Assembly: GCF_012641275.1 (NCBI RefSeq)
Contig: NZ_JABAIA010000002.1
Location: forward strand, 62,001 to 126,000
Length of the DNA: 64,000 nucleotides
Source: Chitinophaga varians
GTDB taxonomy: Bacteria; Bacteroidota; Bacteroidia; Chitinophagales; Chitinophagaceae
Reading direction: 5' to 3'
Part shown: positions 57,365 to 64,000 of the stretch, piece by piece
Layout of the letters: each line of letters begins with the position of its first letter
Position numbering within the stretch: position 1 is the first letter of the stretch
Notes under the pieces: generated by a model
Told to the model about the DNA's origin: nothing
Database searches by the model: none
Seen by the model: the letters and a program-made list of their open reading frames with translations, nothing else
Position numbers and translations under genes: made by a program

Positions 57365-57607
57365 ATGAGTTGGATGAACGACTTGTATGTTATTTACCAG
57401 AAACTGGATGCCAACAGTTGTGAAGCGGTAAAAAATGACATTCTTAAAGCCCAGATGGATGGCTGCAGCAGGGGAGAAATTTACTTTCTTGTATTGCAGC
57501 AGTTGGTGCGCATAAAAAGGGAAAAAGCGCCTGTATATGAACTGATTAAAGAAGAGGTGGAAAGCTTTATCCATTACAGTAGTAATCCGTATAGGTTATC
57601 CGCCTAG
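57365..57607 (+). CDS. Small hypothetical protein
   Basis: The 80 residues were not recognised as a known family. The protein is soluble and helical in character (LKAQMDGCSRGEIYFLVLQQLVRIKREKAPVYELIKEEVESF) with two Cys and no signal peptide. The start ATG 57365 is preceded by AGAGGT, a possible ribosome site. Its last 12 bases overlap the end of the sigma/TPR gene on the other strand. It has its own AT-rich upstream region after the lyase-like gene. Confidence 0.65.
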   Translation: MSWMNDLYVIYQKLDANSCEAVKNDILKAQMDGCSRGEIYFLVLQQLVRIKREKAPVYELIKEEVESFIHYSSNPYRLSA

Positions 57608-58906
57608 TTCTTCTATCAGCTTCTGCACTTTGATATAATTGGGAGCCTGGGATGGTATTTTGAGTAGCCAGTCCAGACATTCCTGCTTGTGTCCTTCCTT
57701 AAGATAGCTCAGTCCCATATAAAAAGCGGCTTCATATTTCAGATCGTTGCTTTGTTGGTATACCTGTACCAGATCTGCCCTGGCCGGCTCCAGCTGGTTC
57801 AGGTCAACTTTGCTTACGCCGCGGTAATAGCGGGCGTAGAGGTTATTGGGATGTTGTTGCAGTACTTTATCGAGGATGATGATGGCATCGCTGAAGTGGC
57901 CACGGTTGAATTTTTCGATGGCTTCGCGCGGTAGCCGGAGACTGTCGGTGTCTGGTGCCTGCATTTCAGTGGAAGCAAACTGGCGGTAGATATTTTTCCG
58001 CCAGGGGCTGATGTAAAGCATAATGGCCACGCCGGCGGCGAACAGGGCGATGAGTATAACAGTGTTGCGGATAGGCGTGGGCGTGCTTTCTTTCGGTGAA
58101 AACCAGGCGTTACGGCGGGAAAACAACTGATGCAGGATGGCTTCGCGGTCAGGGTCTTTACAGACGCGCTGTGCCAGCAGCCGGCGGAACAGGTCAAATC
58201 TTTTTACCTGCTGTTGCAGTGTAGTATCGGTTTTCAGCCGCGCTTCGAAGAGTTTATTTTCTGCTTCGGGCAGCTGGCCTGACAGGTAACGATCGGCTGT
58301 TGATAGGTCTTCTGCGGCCATGCTACCGGATTTCAGCCGGGCGTCGAGGTCTTTGAACAGGGAGAGGTAGCAGGCCTGCCTGGTGGCAGGTAAGTCCTGT
58401 ACCGGTATTTTTGTGGCAACAGCAATGTCTTCCTGGAGGCAGTCGGTGAGCGACCAGCTCAGTAATTCCCGGCAGGAGTCGTTGAGCTGGAGATATAAGC
58501 TATAGGCGAGCCTTCTTTTTTCGCCTTCCTTCAGCACGTCTTCTATATCGATCATATCATCGCGGGTGAGGGCGGCATTTTCTTCCGCTTCCATACCGGC
58601 AATGCGTTGTCCCCGCTTCTCCAGTTCGCGCTCCCATATACGTTTGCAGAGCAGTTGCAGAAAGGGCTCAAAAGAGCTTACCTGCAACGGATGACGCCGT
58701 GCATAATAGTAGATGTCCATCAATGCTTCTTCAAAAATATGGGCTGCGTCTTTGACAGTGCCGCTTTTCTGCAGTATGAAACGTTTCTCTTTAGAGGCGA
58801 AACGCTGGTAGATATCATCAATTATTTCGGGGGTATGATGCAGCAAGCCCTCAATGTAGTCCTGGTCGTAGTGTATTTCAGGTGACATACCTATCGTTTT
58901 TGCCAT
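57596..58906 (-). CDS. Membrane-anchored sigma-factor-like/TPR fusion protein
   Basis: This 436-residue protein has an unusual domain order. Residues 20-100 resemble ECF sigma region 2 (PEIIDDIYQRFASKEKRFIL, DAAHIFEEALMDIYYYAR, LLCKRIWERELEKRG). Residues 125-192 resemble region 4 (LNDSCRELLSWSLTD, then a helix-turn-helix-like stretch). Residues 203-248 (ADRYLSGQLPEAENKLFEARL) resemble the N-terminal part of anti-sigma factors. A transmembrane helix lies at about 281-300, and TPR repeats at about 325-430. It may be a sigma factor held at the membrane and released or tuned through its outer TPR part. The gene next door, divergent, is a FecR-like protein. Function is inferred. Confidence 0.75.
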   Translation of the reverse strand: MAKTIGMSPEIHYDQDYIEGLLHHTPEIIDDIYQRFASKEKRFILQKSGTVKDAAHIFEEALMDIYYYARRHPLQVSSFEPFLQLLCKRIWERELEKRGQRIAGMEAEENAALTRDDMIDIEDVLKEGEKRRLAYSLYLQLNDSCRELLSWSLTDCLQEDIAVATKIPVQDLPATRQACYLSLFKDLDARLKSGSMAAEDLSTADRYLSGQLPEAENKLFEARLKTDTTLQQQVKRFDLFRRLLAQRVCKDPDREAILHQLFSRRNAWFSPKESTPTPIRNTVILIALFAAGVAIMLYISPWRKNIYRQFASTEMQAPDTDSLRLPREAIEKFNRGHFSDAIIILDKVLQQHPNNLYARYYRGVSKVDLNQLEPARADLVQVYQQSNDLKYEAAFYMGLSYLKEGHKQECLDWLLKIPSQAPNYIKVQKLIEELGG

Positions 58907-59030
58907 TTCTGTCTGTATTAAAAATATTAAACCTTCCCGAGGTGGCCTAATTATTTATTGTGTGCGCCGGCTTTTGTATCTTGCCGGTTATACCGATTTT
59001 CCAGCCACAGGACAGTAACTTTTTGCACCT

Positions 59031-59954
59031 ATGCCAGCTATTGATGAGCTGATTATACGTTTTATCCAATCTCCGCACGATCCTGCCTTACAGGAGGCCA
59101 TCGCGGCTTTTGTTGCTGAAAGCCCCGAGCAGGCCCTTTACGTGGAAAACAAGCTGGCAGCATGGCTGACAGCTTCAGGCGCGCCTGTTGTTGCGACCAC
59201 TGCGGTGAAAACAACAGCATCGCCGGCTTTCCTTTCTGTCAGAAAATGGGTGGCGGCTGCGGTCCTCATCGCGCTGGTGGCAGTACTGATGTTATGTTTC
59301 CGTCAGACAGCGCCCCGCAAAATGTTTGCTCATGTCAACAATACCGGCCGGCTGGATTCATTACGTCTTCCGGGTGGTTATATCATACTGAACAAAAACG
59401 CGGCCATTTCGTTCGACAGCAGTGACAAACAATCTGTTTATGCCGTAGTATCAAAAGGGGATGTCTTCTTTGATCTCAACGCCCATACTTCGTGTACGGT
59501 GCTGGTGCCCGGAGATTACCGGCTGGAAACGACTGCTGCGGCCTTTCATGTGCACGCGTCTGCCAAAGGCGCGAAAGTGTTCGTGACCCGCGGCGAAATC
59601 GGCATTTCGGGGAACAGGCCGGACACTATGATGCTCACTGCCAGCATGCAGGGAACGCTGGAACACCCGAAAGCGCCTGCCCGGAAAAAACTGGCCAGCC
59701 AGGCACCGCTGGCATGGAAAACAAGACAGCTCTCATTCCGCAATGTGCCGGCAGCCGAGATACTGGATGCCGTTTGCAGTTTTTATGATATCCGGATCAC
59801 GGTACCCCCTTCTGCTGAAAGCCGTTGCGAGAAAAAACTCACCATCAACCTGAACAAAAAAACAGAAAAGGAAACCATTGCGTTGTTACAACAATGTTTG
59901 TCGGCGCATCTGGTAAAAGACACTGCGGCCACTTATTACCTGACGCTGAAATAA
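59031..59954 (+). CDS. FecR-family anti-sigma-like membrane protein
   Basis: This 307-residue protein has a cytoplasmic N-terminal part (about 1-65) with ALYVENKLAAWL like the FecR N-terminal module, a transmembrane helix at about 72-90, a periplasmic FecR domain (about 100-205: LRLPGGYIILNKNAAISFD, KGDVFFDLN, FHVHASAKGAKVFVTRGEIG) and a C-terminal DUF4974-type secretin/TonB short domain (about 235-305). Usually such a protein is paired with an ECF sigma gene and a SusC-type receptor. Here neither follows. Instead a sigma-like/TPR fusion is divergent, 124 bases away, and may be its partner. Confidence 0.9.
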   Translation: MPAIDELIIRFIQSPHDPALQEAIAAFVAESPEQALYVENKLAAWLTASGAPVVATTAVKTTASPAFLSVRKWVAAAVLIALVAVLMLCFRQTAPRKMFAHVNNTGRLDSLRLPGGYIILNKNAAISFDSSDKQSVYAVVSKGDVFFDLNAHTSCTVLVPGDYRLETTAAAFHVHASAKGAKVFVTRGEIGISGNRPDTMMLTASMQGTLEHPKAPARKKLASQAPLAWKTRQLSFRNVPAAEILDAVCSFYDIRITVPPSAESRCEKKLTINLNKKTEKETIALLQQCLSAHLVKDTAATYYLTLK

Positions 59955-60047
59955 GGCAACAAATATCCGTTCGGCGCCGGAAGCCGGGCCGCTGAGGGGT
60001 GGGTTAAAAGCGTTTGGAATGCGTACAGTACAGAGGGTATGGCAGTG

Positions 60048-60512
60048 TTACAGGTTCAGCCCTGCATGCAGTCGCAGGAGTACCTGTTTTAAGGAGGCGA
60101 TGTCTTCTTCTCCTACGATTTCAACGTAGCTTGTTTCAATTTCCTTGATAGACTCAGAGGCTTCTATCAGCAGCATTTTTCCCATATCGGTGAGGAAGAT
60201 AAGGGCGGCGCGGTTGTCGGTGTCATGTTTGCGGGTGGCAATGTAGCCTTCTGCTTCCAGGTTTTTGACCACCTTGCTCATCGCTTGTTTGCTGATACGG
60301 GCTTTTTTAGCCAGTTCGTTGTTGATGGTGCCTGCATCGTCGATGTTGATCAGGACCACCATGTCGCCGGGGCGGAAGTTCTTGTAGCCCCGGTCCAGCA
60401 GCCTTTCTGTCAGTCGCTGGTCGAGGTCTTTTTTCACGAGGCTGAGCAGCCGGCCCAGGCTGGACTTTCTCCTGGCCAGGGATGCTTCGTACCTTTCTTC
60501 TGTTGTACTCAT
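60048..60512 (-). CDS. MarR-family transcriptional regulator
   Basis: The start is ATG 60512 (MSTTEERYEASLARRKSS); the in-frame start at 60578 falls in the operator region. The protein has 154 residues. The winged-helix HTH has NNELAKKARISKQAMSKVVKNLEAEGYIATRKHDTDNRAALIFLT, the MarR pattern with its wing Asp-x-Arg. An inverted repeat lies 33 bases upstream at 60545-60573. No efflux or degradation gene is immediately linked; uxuA lies on the same strand upstream (60740-61915) and may be a target. Ligand unknown. Confidence 0.9.
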   Translation of the reverse strand: MSTTEERYEASLARRKSSLGRLLSLVKKDLDQRLTERLLDRGYKNFRPGDMVVLINIDDAGTINNELAKKARISKQAMSKVVKNLEAEGYIATRKHDTDNRAALIFLTDMGKMLLIEASESIKEIETSYVEIVGEEDIASLKQVLLRLHAGLNL

Positions 60513-60544
60513 AAATACTGTGTAGGTTTGGTATGTTGAAACAA

Positions 60545-60573
60545 CGAAGGGCTGACATGTGGTCAACCCTTCG
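60545..60573. promoter_or_regulatory. Candidate MarR operator
   Basis: CGAAGGGCTGAC (60545-60556) and GTCAACCCTTCG (60562-60573) pair at 11 of 12 positions with a 5-bp spacer, 33 bases upstream of the marR-like start. Position and symmetry fit autoregulation. Confidence 0.5.
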
Positions 60574-60739
60574 ATCAAATATGATTATGGTAAAGAACAG
60601 TGCTGTTTGTACACGTAATCAGCCATTACGGTATGGTCTCAAATATGCTTTCTGCTCTGGCGTAGCATCTCAGTCCGACGATGGTATTGCTTATCCCCAC
60701 CCTTACTCTTTGTGCAGACCTGATGCTGGTAGATGTCAG

Positions 60740-61915
60740 TCAATCAGAGCCTAAAGCCCCCGCTATGCCCATTTCCAGGCCTCTCAGCTCTGCCAGTCCG
60801 CGCAGGCGGCCAATAGCGCTGTAACCCGGATTGGTTTTTTTCTGCAGATCGTCCAGCATCTGATGCCCATGGTCCGGCCGCATTGGAATGGAAACATTGC
60901 GGCGTTTCATGGTGACCAGGATGTTTTTCACCACGGCAAACATGTCTACGTCGCCTTCGAGGTGATTGGCTTCGTGGAAGTTGCCCTGTGCGTCACGTTG
61001 TGTGCTGCGCAGATGGATGAAATGGATATGATCGCCCAGCCGTTCGATCATGCCCGGCAGATCGTTATCAGCGCGCACACCGTAAGAGCCGGTGCAGAAA
61101 CACAGTCCGTTGGAGGCGTAGGGAGCGGCGATCAGCAGCTCTTTGGCATCCTGCTCAGTGCTCACGATACGGGGCAGCCCAAAAATCGGGAACGGAGGAT
61201 CATCCGGATGGATGGCCAGTTTCACGCCCACCTCTTCGGCTACCGGTGCTATCTGTTGCAGGAAATAGAACAGGTGCAGCTTCAGTTGGGTGGCGTCAAT
61301 ACCTTTGTATTTGTCGAGTGCCGCCTGGAACTGTGCCAGGGTGAAGCTCTCTTCGGAGCCGGGCAGGCCGGCGATAATATTTTTCTGTAACAGCTGTTTG
61401 GACGCTTCGGTCATGCTGTCGAAATGTTCTTTCGCGCGGGAGACTTCCTCCAGGGTATAGTCTTGTTCCGCGTCAGGACGTTTCAGCATGAACAGGTCGA
61501 ACGCCATGAAAGCTGCTTTTTCAAAACGCAGTGCCCTGGAACCATCGGCCACCTCGTAATTCAGGTCGGTACGGGTCCAGTCCAGCACCGGCATGAAATT
61601 GTAAGTCACTACGTGGATACCGGCAGCAGCGAGGTTACGGATAGATTGCTGGTAATTGGCAATATATTCCCGGAAATTACCGCTCTGCGTTTTAATATCT
61701 TCATGAACAGGGATGCTCTCCACTACAGACCAGGTAAGGCCCGCGGCTTCGATCTCCGATTTACGCTTTAAAATTTCTTCTGTCGTCCACACTACTCCAT
61801 TGGGTACATGGTGCAATGCTGTTACGATACCAGTAGCACCGGCCTGTTTTATATCAGACAGGCTAACCGGATCATTGGGCCCGAACCATCGCCATGTCTG
61901 TTCCATTCTCAGCAT
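60740..61915 (-). CDS. uxuA: Mannonate dehydratase
   Basis: UxuA converts D-mannonate to 2-keto-3-deoxygluconate in the breakdown of glucuronate. The 391-residue protein has the family N-terminus [16 protein letters not shown] (residue 4 onwards; ATG 61906 is an alternative start), then [34 protein letters not shown] and [20 protein letters not shown] with the metal-binding His and Asp, and [11 protein letters not shown]. It is cytoplasmic and would use uronic acids freed by the lyase and glycosidases upstream. uxuB, uxaC, kdgK and kdgA are not in the window. Confidence 0.96.
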   Translation of the reverse strand: MLRMEQTWRWFGPNDPVSLSDIKQAGATGIVTALHHVPNGVVWTTEEILKRKSEIEAAGLTWSVVESIPVHEDIKTQSGNFREYIANYQQSIRNLAAAGIHVVTYNFMPVLDWTRTDLNYEVADGSRALRFEKAAFMAFDLFMLKRPDAEQDYTLEEVSRAKEHFDSMTEASKQLLQKNIIAGLPGSEESFTLAQFQAALDKYKGIDATQLKLHLFYFLQQIAPVAEEVGVKLAIHPDDPPFPIFGLPRIVSTEQDAKELLIAAPYASNGLCFCTGSYGVRADNDLPGMIERLGDHIHFIHLRSTQRDAQGNFHEANHLEGDVDMFAVVKNILVTMKRRNVSIPMRPDHGHQMLDDLQKKTNPGYSAIGRLRGLAELRGLEMGIAGALGSD

Positions 61916-62029
61916 AATGCAATATTAGTTTTAGTAAAATCCAGAACTTATGAATCAAACCCCAAAAATAGAATCTATCAGCAGATAATCAAAGTTTAAA
62001 TAACAAAAGCTGTGTGTTGATTTTTGTGT

Positions 62030-63307
62030 TTAGGTGATCAGTACGATCATGAGGTCCATCACGTTGGTTTGTGTAGGACCTGTAATCAGCAACCCGCCTG
62101 CTTTTGAGAAGAATGTCCAGGCGTCCTGCTGCTGTAAAAAATGTGGTGCGTCGAGTTGCAGGGCAGCGGCCCGTTCCAGCGTATGGCTGTCAACGATGGC
62201 GCCGGCGGCGTTCGTAGGCCCGTCAGTACCATCCGTACCGGCACTAAGCAGGGTGATGCCTTCCTGTGCTGCAAGCCTGATAGCTGCGGCCAGAGCCAGC
62301 TGTTGATTGCGGCCTCCTTTGCCGGTGCCGGTGACCTGTACGGTTGTTTCCCCGCCGGCAAGCAAACAGCCGGGGCGTGGTCCCTGCCAGGCAATGGCGG
62401 TTGCTGTCAGCATGTCGGCCACCGTATGGGCGTCGCCGGTAGTATCGGCGGCCAGCACCTGCGGATGGTACCCCAGTTCGCGCGCCTTGTCTGCCGCGGC
62501 TTCCAGGGCGATACGATTGGTGCCGGCAAGATAATGATGTACCTGCCTGAAAAAAGGACTGTCTGCCTTGGGCGTATCGGAGATAACACCGGCAATGCCA
62601 TTCTCAAGGTAATGAAGCAGGGCGGGTGGCAGTTGCGCCAGCAGCCCGTACTTTTTCAGGATGGCCATGGTATCGGCAAAGGTGGACGGGTCAGGTACTG
62701 CCGGCCCGGAGCCGATCACGCTCAGATCGTCGCCCACCACATCACTGAGCACCAGCGCACATAACGTGGCCGGGTATATGTTTTGTGCCAGCCATCCGCC
62801 CTTTATTTTAGAGAGATGCTTACGCACGATGTTCATTTCGTGAATATTGGCCCCACTGTTCAGCAGCAGGGAGAACAGCTGTTGTACGTCCGCCAGTGAA
62901 CTGCCTTCCGGCACATCGGCCAGCAGGGCCGAAGCACCGCCCGACAGCAGCAGTATCACCAGGTCGTCCGCCTGGGCTGTTGCCGCTATTTCCAGGAACC
63001 GCCGCGAAGCCTCCAGGCTGTATTCGTCCGGCACGGGGTGACCGGCTTCCAATAGGGTGAGGTGTTGCAGCGGCAGGCCATGCCCGTGTTTGGTGACAAC
63101 CAGCCCCTCAGGGCGCATATGCCCGTCCAGCACCTTCTCCAGCTCCTGCGCCATAGCAGCTGATGCCTTGCCAGCGCCCAGCACGATCAGCCGCCCCTGT
63201 GGGGACAAAACATATTCATCTCCCGAAATAACAAGGGTGGAAGGGTCTTTTATCTGCACATGACGGCGTATCAGCTGAACAGGATGTACAGCTGATACGG
63301 CATGCAT
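62030..63307 (-). CDS. Glycerate 2-kinase, GckA/TtuD (MOFRL) family
   Basis: The enzyme phosphorylates D-glycerate to 2-phosphoglycerate. The 425-residue protein has LIVLGAGKASAAMAQELE, VVTKHGHGLPLQHL, EAGHPVPDEYS, LLLSGGASALL, LSDVVGDDLSVIGSGPAVPDPSTF and the C-terminal MOFRL-type GGRNQQLALAAAI with SAGTDGTDGPTNAAGA. The ATG at 63307 is the first standard start. However, the frame continues upstream for 16 codons with family-like sequence (GDIQTIF before MHAVSAVHP), so the true start may be an ATT or ATC codon near 63340-63346. It is 48 bases after the preceding gene stop, so probably co-transcribed with it. It may process glycerate from sugar-acid breakdown. Confidence 0.9.
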   Translation of the reverse strand: MHAVSAVHPVQLIRRHVQIKDPSTLVISGDEYVLSPQGRLIVLGAGKASAAMAQELEKVLDGHMRPEGLVVTKHGHGLPLQHLTLLEAGHPVPDEYSLEASRRFLEIAATAQADDLVILLLSGGASALLADVPEGSSLADVQQLFSLLLNSGANIHEMNIVRKHLSKIKGGWLAQNIYPATLCALVLSDVVGDDLSVIGSGPAVPDPSTFADTMAILKKYGLLAQLPPALLHYLENGIAGVISDTPKADSPFFRQVHHYLAGTNRIALEAAADKARELGYHPQVLAADTTGDAHTVADMLTATAIAWQGPRPGCLLAGGETTVQVTGTGKGGRNQQLALAAAIRLAAQEGITLLSAGTDGTDGPTNAAGAIVDSHTLERAAALQLDAPHFLQQQDAWTFFSKAGGLLITGPTQTNVMDLMIVLIT

Positions 63308-63355
63308 GAAGATGGTTTGTATGTCGCCGGTGGCTGAAATGATAATACCTTTTGG

Positions 63356-63787
63356 TTATGGGCGCGTAGCCTGTTTACGTTGCCTTTTCTTTTCCATCTT
63401 TTCTTCCAGATGCTCTTTTTTGCTCATCTCCCAGTCGTTCCATTTCTTATACTGGGAAGCGGTAAGTACCGTCTTGAAACGCTGGCTGCGCTCAGATTCC
63501 AGTGCTTTCAGCTGCTGCATTCTTTCTTTTTTGGACAATCCGGTATTGGCGTGGATAGCATCCTTACGACGGATAATGTCAGTATTGATGGTGTAGATCT
63601 GCTGGTACTGGTCCCGGTTGAGGCCTACCTTTCTGGATATTTTGTCGCTGATCTTATCGGCCCTGCCTTCTACGCCCCAGCGTCCACGGTTATTGGTGCT
63701 GTCCTGGGTTTGTGCAGCGGTGGTCAGCCGGATGCCGGTCAACAGGCAACACAGCAGCAGTACCGTGGGAAGCGAAAATATCTTCAT
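63356..63787 (-). CDS. Small periplasmic helical protein (Spy/CpxP-like in character)
   Basis: This 143-residue protein has a signal peptide (MKIFSLPTVLLLCCLLTGIRLTTA, then AQ). The mature part is helical and highly charged: ISDKISRKVGLNRDQYQQIYTIN, then LSKKERMQQLKALESERSQRFKTVLTASQYKKWND. The repeated L-x-x-x-Q-Y/K pattern resembles LTxxQ-type periplasmic proteins such as Spy and CpxP, which bind unfolded proteins or sense stress. Similarity is by pattern only. A Lys/Arg-rich tail ends the protein. It lies upstream of the glycerate kinase gene on the same strand. Confidence 0.75.
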   Translation of the reverse strand: MKIFSLPTVLLLCCLLTGIRLTTAAQTQDSTNNRGRWGVEGRADKISDKISRKVGLNRDQYQQIYTINTDIIRRKDAIHANTGLSKKERMQQLKALESERSQRFKTVLTASQYKKWNDWEMSKKEHLEEKMEKKRQRKQATRP

Positions 63788-63982
63788 AGTCAGCTATTAT
63801 TAAATGAAATTTAGACAAACTTAATGGGTAAACCCTTGTCAAATTATCCCTTTTTCGTGTTAATGCAAAAACTATTCATCGCTACCGCTCATAAAAAAAA
63901 GCGATAATTACTAACACCCCGGGCAATCATTTATTACATTTAAGACCAGCAACTGAAAATCTGAATCGAAAAAAAACCGAAC

Positions 63983-64000
63983 ATGAAAAGAGCTTTTGAG
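63983..64000 (+). CDS. Start of a rightward gene cut by the window edge
   Basis: ATG 63983 follows AT- and A-rich sequence and begins MKRAFE before the window ends. Its position after a 195-base gap, divergent from the Spy-like gene, fits a real start, but six codons cannot identify a protein. Confidence 0.35.

Overview
The window looks like a chromosomal segment from a Bacteroidota bacterium of the Chitinophaga type. It has SusC/SusD-type genes, a type IX secretion sorting domain, a Bacteroidota-style promoter (TTTG, 19 bp, TATATTTG), FecR and LytTR regulators, a chitobiase-type GH20 enzyme and many secreted glycoside hydrolases. No tRNA, rRNA, CRISPR array, transposase or prophage was recognised.

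Left part (1-28 kb). This holds the end of a SusC/SusD pair, a lactate-utilisation operon (lutABC), an SDR reductase, a NagX-like acyltransferase and a YitT protein. A periplasmic binding protein follows, with an unusual structured leader that includes a Cys-rich mini-ORF. Next come TonB, PEP carboxylase, the oxidative pentose-phosphate genes gnd-zwf-pgl, an amidohydrolase, a glutamate-synthase-like protein, a GH20 hexosaminidase, a DUF5916 outer-membrane protein and a thioredoxin-fold protein without active cysteines. Three large palindromic elements built of AATTACG heptamers sit directly on the stop codons of ppc, zwf and the GH20 gene. Two other large palindromes flank the NagX-like gene.

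Middle part (28-39 kb). Seven genes run leftwards: AcvB/VirJ-like and MprF lipid aminoacylation genes, a three-gene surface-protein operon with a T9SS signal, a universal stress protein and a TetR regulator. The regulator's likely operator occurs both before itself and before the stress gene. A gene-poor 1.5 kb stretch then carries four perfect and several near-perfect DnaA boxes, and transcription switches from leftward to rightward across it. This is a good candidate for the chromosomal replication origin. A small orphan colicin-immunity-like gene follows.

Right part (39-64 kb). Two blocks of secreted carbohydrate enzymes (GH29, melibiase-like, GH29; then GH2, GH95, GH29, GH36, alginate-lyase-like) are arranged as operons without SusC/SusD. 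They point to a polymer rich in fucose, galactose and uronic acid. A 42-bp palindrome with a LacI-family operator core precedes the second block, and a LuxR-type regulator with a degraded receiver lies between the blocks. Beyond them a membrane-anchored sigma-factor/TPR fusion is divergent from a lone FecR-like anti-sigma protein. The end holds a MarR regulator, mannonate dehydratase (uxuA), a glycerate kinase and a small periplasmic protein. The last two enzymes fit the breakdown of uronic acids released upstream.
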